Shown here one piece after another: positions 9,400-17,455 of a stretch of 64,000 bases of DNA. Each line of letters starts with the position of its first letter. The first letter of the stretch is position 1. The DNA comes from Dyadobacter koreensis (lineage in GTDB: Bacteria > Bacteroidota > Bacteroidia > Cytophagales > Spirosomataceae). The translations under genes were made by a program, and so were the position numbers. A model generated the notes under the pieces. It was not told the DNA's origin, ran no database searches, and saw only the letters and a program-made list of their open reading frames with translations. Where the stretch lies: NCBI RefSeq assembly GCF_900108855.1, contig NZ_FNXY01000003.1:496001-560000 (forward strand), read 5' to 3'.

Positions 9400-9840
9400 T
9401 TAATTATTTTTCTCCTGGATTTCTAAAATCCGGCCTCCGTGTTCGTCTATACTCAGATTGATCAGCAGGTGAGGATATGGCCACAGTGATTCGATTTTTT
9501 CTGGCCATTCGACAAAACAAAATCCCCCGGAATCAAAATATTCCTCGACACCAATGTCCAGTGCTTCAAATTCAGTTTTGATACGGTAAAAATCAAAATG
9601 ATAAACGGGAAGGCCTTTTTCTGTGATGTATTCGTTTACGATGGAAAAAGTCGGACTTTGTACAATCGACTTTACGCCCAGCTTTTCACATAGTTTCTTG
9701 ATCAATGTAGTTTTACCGACTCCCATAGAACCGTTGAATAACCAAACAGGGACATGTTCCCCGATACGTAGCAAAGAAGCGGCAACAGTATCTAACTCGG
9801 ATAATTCTTGTAAACGGATTGTAGCAGGCAATGTATTCAT
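9400..9840 (-). CDS. tsaE: tRNA threonylcarbamoyladenosine biosynthesis ATPase TsaE
   Basis: TsaE is the small ATPase of the TsaB-TsaD-TsaE complex that makes t6A37 in ANN-decoding tRNAs. The 146-residue length is usual. The P-loop is GSMGVGKTT (37-45), followed by the family motifs QSPTFSIVNEY (about 61-71), HFDFYRI (about 81-87) and FVEWPEKI (about 109-116). The ald-like gene follows on the same strand. A TAnnTTTG-like box at 9845-9852 lies only 5 nt from the start codon, which would give a nearly leaderless mRNA. That promoter is weakly supported. Confidence 0.95.
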   Translation of the reverse strand: MNTLPATIRLQELSELDTVAASLLRIGEHVPVWLFNGSMGVGKTTLIKKLCEKLGVKSIVQSPTFSIVNEYITEKGLPVYHFDFYRIKTEFEALDIGVEEYFDSGGFCFVEWPEKIESLWPYPHLLINLSIDEHGGRILEIQEKNN

Positions 9841-10100
9841 GTTACAAAAATACTACAATTAAAATACAGTAATCACAATTTTTGAAAGACAAATCTTCGT
9901 TCCGATTTCCTATACATCACCAATAATCGGTCGTATGTTTCCCAAGTTTAAAAATTCTCGGATTTAACCAGTCAAACCTACGTCAGTTTTCACCCGATAA
10001 AATCTCAAAATAATAACTATAATTGCGGGTTACATCACCGGATTTTCGTCAAAAGATATAAAAACGTTCCTTTCGTTTTCGCTACCTAAACCCCATAGAT
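9841..10100. other. Divergent intergenic region between tsaE and the TIM-barrel gene
   Basis: These 260 nt separate divergent genes. Apart from the weak tsaE box I see no convincing promoter, hairpin or small ORF. Confidence 0.5.
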
Positions 10101-11054
10101 ATGTCACAAGAACTTTCCCGCAGAAAATTCCTGATCAATACCGCGCTTGCCGGAAGCATCCTGCCGCTGCTGTCAAACCAAACATTTTCTCAAAAATCAC
10201 CTTCAAATGCCGAAGTTCCGAAAATCAATATTTTTTCCAAACATCTGCAATTTCTCAATTATAAGGATATGGCGGAAGCAGCAAAGGAAATTGGATTTGA
10301 CGGCATCGATCTGACTGTTCGTCCGAAGGGTCATGTTTTACCGGAACGTGTAGAAAATGATTTGCCAATGGCCGTTGAAGCGATGAAAAAGGTAGGATTT
10401 TCGCCGCTCCTGATGGCGACGGCCGTGGAAGATGCTCAAAATCCTTTGGATCAAAAAGTACTTGAAACGGCCGCGAAACAGGGGATTAAATATTACCGCA
10501 TGAATTGGTATAGATATAATGAGCAGAAAACAATCCCGCAGTCATTAAATGAATACCGAGAAAAAATCGCCGGTTTGAGTCAATTAAATAAAAAACTTGG
10601 TATAACGGGATGTTATCAAAATCATGCAGGAAGAATGGTTGGCGCCTCGCTTTTTGAAATTTGGGAGATTTTACAAAAAGCAGATCTCAGCTACATGGGC
10701 GCTCAGTATGACATCCGCCATGCAACGCTCGAAGGCGGGCTTTCCTGGCAAACCGGCTTCAACCTCATCGAACCAAATATTAAGACAATTGTACTGAAAG
10801 ATTTTATGTGGGATAAAAGCAGCGGAAAATGGACCCCGAAAAGTATGCCGCTTGGTGAAGGGATGGTTGATTTTAAAACCTATTTCAAATTATTGAAAGA
10901 CCACAACATTCAAGCACCGATATGTCTGCATTTGGAATACCCGCTGGGAGGAGCTGACCAGGGTGCTGATAAAATTACCGTTGCCCCAAAAGTAGTTTTT
11001 GATGCAATGAAACGGGATCTGCAAAAGGTTAAAGAGTTATGGCAGCAAGCATGA
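10101..11054 (+). CDS. Tat-exported sugar phosphate isomerase/epimerase-like TIM barrel
   Basis: The 317-residue protein belongs to the xylose-isomerase-like/AP-endonuclease-2 TIM-barrel superfamily. The N-terminus is a twin-arginine signal (SRRKFLINTALAGS), so it should be exported folded to the periplasm, probably with a metal bound. The barrel starts with INIFSKHLQFLNYKDMAEAA. Candidate metal-site motifs are CYQNHAGRM, AQYDIRHA, VLKDFMW and the late CLHLEYPLGG. It ends 5 nt before the convergent kinase gene and shares no operon with a recognisable sugar pathway gene. Members of this group often act on keto- or deoxy-sugars together with Gfo/Idh/MocA oxidoreductases. One lies 3.4 kb away, but a link is only a guess. 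Confidence 0.88.
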   Translation: MSQELSRRKFLINTALAGSILPLLSNQTFSQKSPSNAEVPKINIFSKHLQFLNYKDMAEAAKEIGFDGIDLTVRPKGHVLPERVENDLPMAVEAMKKVGFSPLLMATAVEDAQNPLDQKVLETAAKQGIKYYRMNWYRYNEQKTIPQSLNEYREKIAGLSQLNKKLGITGCYQNHAGRMVGASLFEIWEILQKADLSYMGAQYDIRHATLEGGLSWQTGFNLIEPNIKTIVLKDFMWDKSSGKWTPKSMPLGEGMVDFKTYFKLLKDHNIQAPICLHLEYPLGGADQGADKITVAPKVVFDAMKRDLQKVKELWQQA

Positions 11055-11059
11055 CCTGA

Positions 11060-12892
11060 TCAGATGCCTTCAGCTTCAACGATCTTTATTTTGATGATGA
11101 TCACAGTGCCTTTGCCGGGCTGCGAATCAATAATAAATTGTCCCTGAAGATAATTGTCAATCCTGGCCCTCATATTTTTCAATCCCTCGCCGCGCAAAAC
11201 ATTTTCCATGGCAAATCCCTGACCGTTGTCTTCTATGATAACGGTCAGTAAATTTTCTTCCCTTACTAATTGTACGTTGATTAAAGTTGCCTGCGCATGT
11301 TTCACCGAATTGTTCAGTGCTTCAATAATTACTATGTATAATGCCCGCTCAGTATCTGCTGGAATACTTTTATCCATTCCGGCGAAATCAAAACGAAACT
11401 GTGGCTTGGGAAGATGTCCGAACATTTGTTCCAGCACAGCCGGAAGTCCCATTTTTTCAAGCGAAGAATTTCGCATCCTTTCGGCAATTGAACTGATATT
11501 CTCACTCAGTATGCCGACCAGATTATAGACCGGCCCCCACCAGTTCGTGTTCGATCCGACAAAATATTTATTCTGTAAATATTCAAGGTTTAACTTGACA
11601 GCAGAAATCTGAGATCCGATAATATCATGCAGATCGGCAGCAATCATGACGCGTTCCTTTTCCTGCGACTTTATCTGGGTCAATAAAATTTCCTTTTGCA
11701 AAACCCGTCGTTCATCAAAATCAAGTTTGAAGCGATAGGCAAGCCCGCAGGTCAGCGCGAACATCTCAAAAAGTGTGGCATAATAATACGTTTCATGAAT
11801 ATCCTGAACCGGAATACTATGCAGATCTGAACCCGTTTCCAGCATCACGGCAATAGAAACCGGCGCCGTGCCCAACAGAAAAAGCCAGGCAGGCACGTAC
11901 CCTTTTTTCAGACTCTGGTAAACATATACAAGAGAAATTATACTCAGAGCCATCATAAATGGATAAAACAAACCTCTAACGTCAAACAATGGAATCCCGA
12001 TTGTAATAAAAAAAGCGAGCATAAACATCTGAATAACAACGATAACTTTCGCTATGATTGCCAGCCTGGTTTGCTTAAACGGCGAGATCATCAGATACTT
12101 TTCGGCAAACAATACATATAATGACGGAACCAGAGCCGCAATGACCGCATACATATCTTTTGTAATAACCACATGCGGCAATCGATCGAAAAGCAGAAAA
12201 GTGTAATCATTGTACAACAGCATAATCGACAGCGAGCAAAGCACACAGCCAAGATAATAGGCATAAAGCCAGTCCCGAAAAAGCCCTACCAATACGACGC
12301 TGAACAACAGCATGATACCCATGCCGCCGATATAAAAGCTCTGAAAAAAGTTTTTTCGCTGCAAGAATTGCTTCGCCTCCGATTCTTCATATAAAGTAAA
12401 GGGGGAAGCGGTCAGCCTGTAATTCAAATTTCTGATCCTGATCCAAACGGTATATTGTAGTCCCGGCGCCGTATCAAAGGTCGATGTCAGATAAGGGCCC
12501 GGATATTCTCGCTTGCGGAGCGGAATATGACTGCCGTTAACAGGAAAAGTTTTTACAAGCGAGTCTCTGACGGTAAGATATACCTGAAGAGAATCCAGCC
12601 CTTTTGTCAGCAACGTCAATCGGCTGACATGATCTGAATTATTTTTCACTGAAAAACGAAGCCAGTGAGGATATGAGTTTTCCCCAAAATTGGGGTTACT
12701 TCCCTGAAAAGTCTTCCATTTCTGACTTCGGGATATTTCAGAAAATTTCAGCGTGTTAGATGAGTCCGGGAGATATTCAACTTGATTGGAAAATAGGATG
12801 TATTTAAAATCGTGGCTCACATCAACAACCTGTTGACTTTTAGATTTCGAAATAGAAACAAGCAATGCGATTACTGTAAAAAATCGTATCAT
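11060..12892 (-). CDS. 7TMR-DISM sensor histidine kinase (HisKA_3 type)
   Basis: A 610-residue membrane sensor kinase. After a signal peptide (to about residue 20) comes an extracellular 7TMR-DISM-type ligand-binding domain (about 25-170), then seven membrane segments (about 185-385). A short coiled linker leads to the HisKA_3 dimerisation helix with phospho-acceptor His422 (ADLHDIIGSQ) and an HATPase domain. The N-box is EALNNSVKHA (Asn527), the G1 box DNGQGF (about 555-560) and the G2 box GEGLKNM (about 568-574). It lies 35 nt downstream of the NarL-type regulator on the same strand, its obvious partner. The external signal is unknown. In this family the DISMED2 domain often resembles carbohydrate-binding folds. 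Confidence 0.93.
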   Translation of the reverse strand: MIRFFTVIALLVSISKSKSQQVVDVSHDFKYILFSNQVEYLPDSSNTLKFSEISRSQKWKTFQGSNPNFGENSYPHWLRFSVKNNSDHVSRLTLLTKGLDSLQVYLTVRDSLVKTFPVNGSHIPLRKREYPGPYLTSTFDTAPGLQYTVWIRIRNLNYRLTASPFTLYEESEAKQFLQRKNFFQSFYIGGMGIMLLFSVVLVGLFRDWLYAYYLGCVLCSLSIMLLYNDYTFLLFDRLPHVVITKDMYAVIAALVPSLYVLFAEKYLMISPFKQTRLAIIAKVIVVIQMFMLAFFITIGIPLFDVRGLFYPFMMALSIISLVYVYQSLKKGYVPAWLFLLGTAPVSIAVMLETGSDLHSIPVQDIHETYYYATLFEMFALTCGLAYRFKLDFDERRVLQKEILLTQIKSQEKERVMIAADLHDIIGSQISAVKLNLEYLQNKYFVGSNTNWWGPVYNLVGILSENISSIAERMRNSSLEKMGLPAVLEQMFGHLPKPQFRFDFAGMDKSIPADTERALYIVIIEALNNSVKHAQATLINVQLVREENLLTVIIEDNGQGFAMENVLRGEGLKNMRARIDNYLQGQFIIDSQPGKGTVIIIKIKIVEAEGI

Positions 12893-12927
12893 TCAAGTAA
12901 AGGATGAGTTACTTAAAGATACAAGAA

Positions 12928-13590
12928 TTAATTCAAAAAATTCATTTCATAGGCCAGTCTCACCAAATGTGCTGCATTGCGGGCATTGAATTTTCTGATC
13001 AGATTTTGCCGGTATTCGTTTACAGTATCTTTTTTTAAAGACAGAACTTCCATCATATCCTCCGTAGATAAGCCATCTGCCAGCAATCGTAAAATATCCT
13101 TTTCCCGTGGAGTCAGCAAAACACCATCCTCTGTAAAGCGGTTCTCGTCCCTCCTTTTCTCGTCCAAAATCATTTCCACTTCTTTCTGAAAATATTTCCC
13201 GCCATTTCTTATTGTCTTGATTGCCAGGATAAGTTCCTGATAGCCTGCACTTTTCAAAACATAACCATCCGCCCCAAGTGCGACAGCTTTTTTGATAAGC
13301 TCACAATCACGGTGACTGGAAACGATAAGTTTGCGAATATTAATCGAGTGACTTTTAATAAATTCGAGAATTTCAAAACCTGTCAGCCGGAGCGAATGGC
13401 TGTTTCTCGTTTGCGGCATACTCAAATCGAGGAGCAACACCTCTGCATTACTTGCCTGAAGCTTGAAGATTACCTCATGATACGTTTCTGCAAAACCTGC
13501 CACGACAATATCTTCTCTGCCTTCAAACAATTTTTCATAGCCCTGCGCGACTAATGTATGATCTTCGGCAATGAGTATACGAATGGGCAT
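12928..13590 (-). CDS. NarL/FixJ-family response regulator
   Basis: A 220-residue cytoplasmic regulator. The receiver domain has the acidic pocket (AED, residues 8-10), phospho-acceptor Asp55 (LLLDLSMP) and the switch region IVSSHRD. The C-terminal LuxR-type helix-turn-helix is LTPREKDILRLLADGLST onward (about 160-215). It is the first gene of a two-gene operon with the sensor kinase at 11060-12892. A LytTR gene is divergent from it across 157 nt that contain a small CCCC/GGGG inverted repeat (13651-13665), a possible operator with weak support. Confidence 0.94.
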   Translation of the reverse strand: MPIRILIAEDHTLVAQGYEKLFEGREDIVVAGFAETYHEVIFKLQASNAEVLLLDLSMPQTRNSHSLRLTGFEILEFIKSHSINIRKLIVSSHRDCELIKKAVALGADGYVLKSAGYQELILAIKTIRNGGKYFQKEVEMILDEKRRDENRFTEDGVLLTPREKDILRLLADGLSTEDMMEVLSLKKDTVNEYRQNLIRKFNARNAAHLVRLAYEMNFLN

Positions 13591-13747
13591 GGAGGATCGT
13601 AGCTGATTAGTTGCACTGGCAATAGTACAAAACTTAAAATAGAATACAATCCCCTAAAAGTGGGGGTTTGCAAAATCTTTACCGTACTGTAACATTGTGG
13701 ACAGTAAAACCCTCTGACTAATTCAGGCACTTAAAACTTCAACGGCT

Positions 13748-14131
13748 ATGCACCCGAAAACTTCAAGTTTCGCAAGAATGATTGACATCTCTAAAAAAAT
13801 ACCGCTACGAAATAAAGGAAAACTCGAATACTTGCCTATTGAAAATGTGGAACACATCGAAGCAGCCCGCAACTATTCAATCATCCATGCACTGAACGGA
13901 ACAAATTGGGTAAGTTCAAAAACATTGCAGGCCTTCGACGACTTACTTAATCCATCGTCGCAATTTTTAAGACTGCACAGATCTTACCTTGTAAATTTGT
14001 CATTAATTGTGGACTGTTTTTACGAGAATGATTCATTTGTCGTGTTACTTAGAAATCAGAAAAAAATCCGTGTGGCGCGCAGGCATATCAAGCGCGTTCG
14101 CTCAACTGTAATGAACGTAAATTGTACTTAA
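13748..14131 (+). CDS. Stand-alone LytTR DNA-binding protein
   Basis: A 127-residue protein that is essentially one LytTR domain (about 20-120), with the family landmarks VEHIEAARNYSIIH, FLRLHRSYLVNL and IRVARRHIKRV. It has no receiver domain, membrane segment or signal peptide, so it cannot be directly phosphorylated in the usual way. It starts divergently from the NarL-type regulator and could be a target or partner of that two-component system. Some Bacteroidota single-domain LytTR proteins regulate small adjacent regulons, but nothing here identifies the targets. An intrinsic terminator follows at 14195-14228. Confidence 0.9.
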   Translation: MHPKTSSFARMIDISKKIPLRNKGKLEYLPIENVEHIEAARNYSIIHALNGTNWVSSKTLQAFDDLLNPSSQFLRLHRSYLVNLSLIVDCFYENDSFVVLLRNQKKIRVARRHIKRVRSTVMNVNCT

Positions 14132-14194
14132 AATAAAATCGTAAAACTCTCCTTATAAATTTCGTCAATACAGAAGTCAGCAAACTATGCATAC

Positions 14195-14228
14195 AAAAAA
14201 CGCCGGCCAGAAATGGCTGGCGTTTTTT
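14195..14228 (+). terminator. Strong intrinsic terminator after the LytTR gene
   Basis: A stem of 15 pairs, one of them a G-T wobble, is closed by a GAAA tetraloop. It is flanked by A6 and T6, so it could also act in reverse. It begins 64 nt after the LytTR stop. Confidence 0.95.
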
Positions 14229-14343
14229 GTATTGATCTGAAAAATTCCTTCCTGATATTGGTGGGAAATTATAAATTTATCGTCTTTCATAAAGTAACCA
14301 GAACTTAAAAAATTTCTAAAAATATGGTTATTGCTAATATTTC

Positions 14344-14373
14344 TTGACTCTCTATGGGTAAAAGTTAACTTTG
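14344..14373 (+). promoter_or_regulatory. Bacteroidota-type promoter for the oxidoreductase gene
   Basis: TTG at 14344-14346 is followed after 19 nt by TAACTTTG at 14366-14373. This fits the primary-sigma consensus of Bacteroidota (TTG, then TAnnTTTG). The inferred transcription start near 14380 leaves a leader of about 58 nt before the ATG at 14438. Confidence 0.7.
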
Positions 14374-14437
14374 CAAACTTGACTCCGGCCTTGATCTCAG
14401 GCCGTCTTTAATTTATCATTTATCTATTCCTTAACAT

Positions 14438-15475
14438 ATGTCTTCAAAAATTCTTAACGTCGGCCTTATTGGTTTTGGGCTTTCCGGACGCTATTTTCAC
14501 TCGCCGTTTCTTTCGATAAACCCCAGGTTTAAATTAAAAACTGCCGTTGAAAGAAGTAAAAATGAAGCGCAGGAATTCGACCCAACCATCGAAAATGCAC
14601 GATCCATTGACGAACTTTTAGCAGACGAAGCGATTGACGTTGTCTTCATTTGCACGCCCAATGATACACATTTCCGGTATGCCATGGACGCGCTTGAAAA
14701 CGGGAAACACGTTGTAATCGAAAAGCCATTCGCCGCGACTGAGGAGGAAGCAAAACAGCTTGTAGAACTGGCAAAGGAAAAAGGTTTGATCCTGACTGCT
14801 TACCAGAACCGTCGCTGGGATTCCGATTTTCTAACGATCAAAAAACTGCTTGCAGAAGGCAAACTCGGTGACGTTGTTGAATATGAATGCCGTTATGACC
14901 GTTTCCGTCCGGTTGTTCCTACGGAATCATGGAAAGAGAAAAAGGTCGACGTGGGTGGAAATTTATATAATCTCGGTCCGCACTTGCTTGATCAGGCTTT
15001 GGTTTTATTTGGGACACCGGAAACCGTTACTGCAACGGTCAGTTCGGTTAGACCTGGCAGTGAAATTGATGACTATTTTGACATTCGTTTGTCTTATCCT
15101 GACAAGTTGGTGATCCTGAAATCAAGCCTGATGGTATACGACAATTTCCTTCGCTATACGATTCATGGAACGAATGGTTCGTTTATCAAAGGCGGTCTGG
15201 ATGTTCAGGAAGAAACTTTACGCAAAAATATTTTACCAAATCAGCAGCCCTGGGGCGTTGAGCCGGAAGATCGCTGGGGAAAACTGTCGAGTCCGGAATT
15301 CACCGGTATTGTAGAAAGCGAAGCAGGAGATTATATGCCTTTCTATGATAATGTTTATGAAGCCATCGTCGAAGGTGCTGAATTAGCCGTAAAACCGGAA
15401 GAGATTCTGAGAACTTGCCGTGTGATTGATCTTGCATTCCAGAGCAGTCAGGAGAAAAAAGTTATGACATATTAA
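14438..15475 (+). CDS. Gfo/Idh/MocA-family NAD(P)-dependent oxidoreductase
   Basis: A 345-residue cytoplasmic dehydrogenase. The N-terminal Rossmann fold begins LNVGLIGFGLSGRYFHSPF, with the GFGLSG dinucleotide loop at 12-17. The CTPNDTH segment (about 72-78) and the family Lys in EKPFAAT (95-101) follow. The C-terminal half is the usual alpha/beta substrate domain, with VDVGGNLYNLGPHLLDQALV carrying the DxGxH-like motif. The start GFGLSGRYFHSPF resembles the YdgJ/IolW-like subgroup that reduces inosose or keto-sugars, but the substrate cannot be fixed. It stands alone, with its own promoter and two hairpins after it. Confidence 0.92.
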   Translation: MSSKILNVGLIGFGLSGRYFHSPFLSINPRFKLKTAVERSKNEAQEFDPTIENARSIDELLADEAIDVVFICTPNDTHFRYAMDALENGKHVVIEKPFAATEEEAKQLVELAKEKGLILTAYQNRRWDSDFLTIKKLLAEGKLGDVVEYECRYDRFRPVVPTESWKEKKVDVGGNLYNLGPHLLDQALVLFGTPETVTATVSSVRPGSEIDDYFDIRLSYPDKLVILKSSLMVYDNFLRYTIHGTNGSFIKGGLDVQEETLRKNILPNQQPWGVEPEDRWGKLSSPEFTGIVESEAGDYMPFYDNVYEAIVEGAELAVKPEEILRTCRVIDLAFQSSQEKKVMTY

Positions 15476-15480
15476 GAGCA

Positions 15481-15505
15481 TTCTGAATTTGTCCCAAATT
15501 CAGAA
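15481..15505 (+). repeat. Perfect 10-bp stem-loop after the oxidoreductase gene
   Basis: TTCTGAATTT and AAATTCAGAA pair perfectly around GTCCC, 5 nt after the stop. There is no clean T-run (ATAAATTTTATAAG follows). It may be a 3' stabiliser or a first-stage terminator. Confidence 0.7.
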
Positions 15506-15519
15506 ATAAATTTTATAAG

Positions 15520-15549
15520 TCGCCGGAGGAATTAAGTTCCCTTCGGCGA
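15520..15549 (+). terminator. Intrinsic terminator of the oxidoreductase gene
   Basis: The stem TCGCCG...AGG / CCT...CGGCGA has one internal mismatch and is followed by TTTTCTATT. It is the second hairpin after the stop. Confidence 0.8.
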
Positions 15550-15693
15550 TTTTCTATTATACATCATTTTTGTTTTAAAATCTGTTTCTACAAACCTTAA
15601 ATACAAGATTAAAATAAAATTAAAAATAGTACTTTTTCTAATTTTTCACAAAAAAGTAACCTCCCATTACAATCCATTTAGTACAATATTATC

Positions 15694-15750
15694 TAAATTT
15701 GCGCAGGTTCATAAATTGGATTTTCAACAAGGAACTATTGTTGAAAATCC
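15694..15750 (+). promoter_or_regulatory. Probable -7 box and 5'-leader stem-loop of the barrel gene
   Basis: TAAATTTG at 15694-15701 fits the -7 consensus, but a TTG at the expected upstream distance is missing. Starting about 10 nt after the inferred start site is a perfect 13-bp stem (15718-15730 with 15738-15750) around a 7-nt loop. A strong hairpin at the mRNA 5' end could protect the message from decay. Confidence 0.5.
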
Positions 15751-15836
15751 GATCGCCGGACTAGTTTAAATTTAAGACATATATCAGGAAATCCAAGTCC
15801 TTATATGTGTTTGATTGATACCTCTTCTATCATAAC

Positions 15837-16667
15837 ATGAGAAAATTGTTACTTGTTAGCATATTTGCTATTCAGGCAGTTATTGCCTATCCCCAGACTT
15901 ATGACTTTTTAAAAGCGCATAACAACAAAGGAAAAGTGTTCGTATCATGGGGCTGGAACCAGAGCCGGTTCACGCATTCAGATATTCGTTTTAAAGGGAG
16001 CGATTATAACTTTACATTAAAAAGCGTGATTGCCAAAGACCGGCAAACCGGATTCTCTTTGCGCTATTTCAATCCTTCGAAAATTACAATTCCTCAGTAT
16101 AATTTCCGAATTGGATATTTTATTAACTCGAAGTATAGTATCTCTTTTGGTTTCGACCACATGAAGTATGTTATGCAACAAGACCAGACGGTAAAAATAA
16201 ACGGAGAAATCGCAGGTTCAGGCACTGATTATGATGGAATTTACAATAATGAGTCTATAAAACTGACAGGAGATTTTTTACGGTTTGAACATACCAACGG
16301 GCTGAACTATCTCAATCTGGAACTTCGCAGAATGGACAATCTTTTTGATCAGCATACTTTGAAGATCAGGAATATTGATATCAATGTCATCGAAGGCATT
16401 GGCGCCGGATTGCTTTATCCAAAATCGGATGTGACGCTGCTTAATTATGATCGAAACGATCAATGGCATGTGGCAGGTTACGGGATGAATTTAGTGGCCG
16501 GATTAAACGTCACATTCTTCAAGAACTTCTTTATCCAAGGCGAAATGAAAGGCGGATATATCAACATGCCTGATATTTTAACTACCCATTTCATTGAAGA
16601 CCGCGCTGCACAACATTTTTTCTTTGCGCAAGGAAATGTCAACTTTGGTGTGATGATCAAATTATAA
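15837..16667 (+). CDS. Outer-membrane beta-barrel-like protein, 276 aa
   Basis: No named family was recognised. A signal peptide (to about residue 20, IAYPQT) is followed by about ten alternating, aromatic-rich segments typical of transmembrane beta-strands. Examples are KVFVSWGWNQSRF, TGFSLRYFNPS, KYSISFGFDHM, YLNLELRRM, GMNLVAGLNVTFF and NVNFGVMIKL at the very end. Girdle-like Trp, Tyr and Phe residues and the strand-like C-terminus support an outer-membrane location. It is monocistronic, with a structured leader upstream and structured RNA plus terminators downstream. Function is unknown. Confidence 0.8.
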   Translation: MRKLLLVSIFAIQAVIAYPQTYDFLKAHNNKGKVFVSWGWNQSRFTHSDIRFKGSDYNFTLKSVIAKDRQTGFSLRYFNPSKITIPQYNFRIGYFINSKYSISFGFDHMKYVMQQDQTVKINGEIAGSGTDYDGIYNNESIKLTGDFLRFEHTNGLNYLNLELRRMDNLFDQHTLKIRNIDINVIEGIGAGLLYPKSDVTLLNYDRNDQWHVAGYGMNLVAGLNVTFFKNFFIQGEMKGGYINMPDILTTHFIEDRAAQHFFFAQGNVNFGVMIKL

Positions 16668-16705
16668 ACTTTATATATAAAATCTTTGAACAACAGGGAA
16701 GAATC

Positions 16706-16812
16706 GTTCGAATTGAGTTTCATTTGATGAGGAGGAACTGAAAATTCCAGTGAAACAAACTCGAACTTGTGAGGGCAAAAGCTTATTCAATTCATTTGAG
16801 CCGGCTTTTTCA
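16706..16812 (+). ncRNA. Candidate structured RNA or 3' UTR element
   Basis: GTTCG (16706-16710) and GTTTCA (16717-16722) pair in order with TGAAAC (16751-16756) and CGAAC (16762-16766), enclosing a small inner stem (GGAA/TTCC or ACTG/CAGT). A second stem, AAAAGC (16777-16782) with GCTTTTT (16804-16810), ends in T's like a terminator. It could be the 3' UTR of the barrel gene or a separate small RNA. It does not match SRP RNA, 6S RNA or tmRNA as far as I can see. Confidence 0.35.
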
Positions 16813-16852
16813 TATTTTCTTGAGATCACTAATTTTTTGGGTTTTTTCTTCC

Positions 16853-16896
16853 AACAACAAAAAAGAGGATAGCAAGCTATCCTCTTTTTTGTTGTT
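16853..16896. terminator. Bidirectional intrinsic terminator
   Basis: A 21-bp perfect inverted repeat (core AAAAAAGAGGATAGC / GCTATCCTCTTTTTT) has T-runs in both directions. It separates the plus-strand barrel transcript from the minus-strand gene at 16930-17295. Confidence 0.96.
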
Positions 16897-16929
16897 CATA
16901 AACCCTGAGCTGATCAGATCAGCTTTGAA

Positions 16930-17295
16930 TTATTTAACCGCAGTTACCAAACGTTTTGTTTCAGTAGCAATTACGAAAGGTTTTTCAGTGATTTCAGTTC
17001 CATTGTTTACAATGAAAGTGTAGTTACCATCCAAAAGGTTAGACAGGTCAAATACTTTTGAATAATTTTCAGACTTAGGAATAGCAGAGCTGTAAAGCAC
17101 TGATCCGTTTTCGTCTTTAATCGTAACAGAAGATTTTTCTTTAACACTGTCAAGTTTCAGTCTGAAAGTAAGGTTATCAGCAGAAACCAATTCGATTGCA
17201 GCAGCGCCAGTGTTGTTAACTTTTTCACCAGCGAATGAGAAACTTGCAGTTGATACTCCCACCAAAACTGCGATTGCTAAGATTGTTTTTTTCAT
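16930..17295 (-). CDS. Small secreted protein, 121 aa, single beta-sandwich-like domain
   Basis: The protein has a clear signal peptide (cleavage near residue 22, SFSFA). It is followed by one domain of about 95 residues rich in beta-strands (LTFRLKLDSV, SSVTIKDENGSVLYSS, GNYTFIVNNGTE). The LDGNYTFIV phrase resembles the Ig-like fold of small Bacteroidota proteins such as DUF3244 and of type IX secretion C-terminal domains, but no true sorting signal is visible. It is probably a soluble periplasmic protein of unknown function. It has a well-formed promoter (17424-17455) giving a leader of about 120 nt, and a strong terminator behind it. Confidence 0.85.
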   Translation of the reverse strand: MKKTILAIAVLVGVSTASFSFAGEKVNNTGAAAIELVSADNLTFRLKLDSVKEKSSVTIKDENGSVLYSSAIPKSENYSKVFDLSNLLDGNYTFIVNNGTEITEKPFVIATETKRLVTAVK

Positions 17296-17423
17296 GATGT
17301 CTCTAATGTTTTTATGTTGTTTAAACTTTCTGTTAAGAATTGTACTTTACAGATATTGTTAAATTCAAATCGTAATTCTAAGCTAATTTTCGAAAAGCGC
17401 TTTTTTTGTTGCTTTCGATGTGT

Positions 17424-17455
17424 CAAAGGTATGTAACATTCTTAATACAAGTCAA
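17424..17455 (-). promoter_or_regulatory. Bacteroidota-type promoter for the small secreted protein
   Basis: On the minus strand, TTG (17453-17455), 21 nt, then TACCTTTG (17431-17424) is a full consensus match. The start site near 17418 leaves about 120 nt of leader before the ATG at 17295. Confidence 0.75.

Larger units (their letters stand above)
14132..14437. other. Intergenic region between LytTR and oxidoreductase genes
   Basis: These 306 nt contain the LytTR terminator (14195-14228) and a good promoter for the downstream oxidoreductase (14344-14373). Nothing else is recognisable. Confidence 0.7.
15476..15836. other. Intergenic region with two 3' hairpins and a structured 5' leader
   Basis: These 361 nt hold two hairpins closing the oxidoreductase transcript (15481-15505 and 15520-15549), an AT-rich spacer, a TAAATTTG box at 15694-15701 and a strong leader stem-loop at 15718-15750 ahead of the barrel gene at 15837. 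No ORF is supported. Confidence 0.7.

Noticed and set aside
16706-16812. SRP, 6S or tmRNA gene
   Set aside because: None of the conserved motifs of these RNAs (such as the SRP apical GGAAG/AGCAG loop or a tag-encoding frame) is present.
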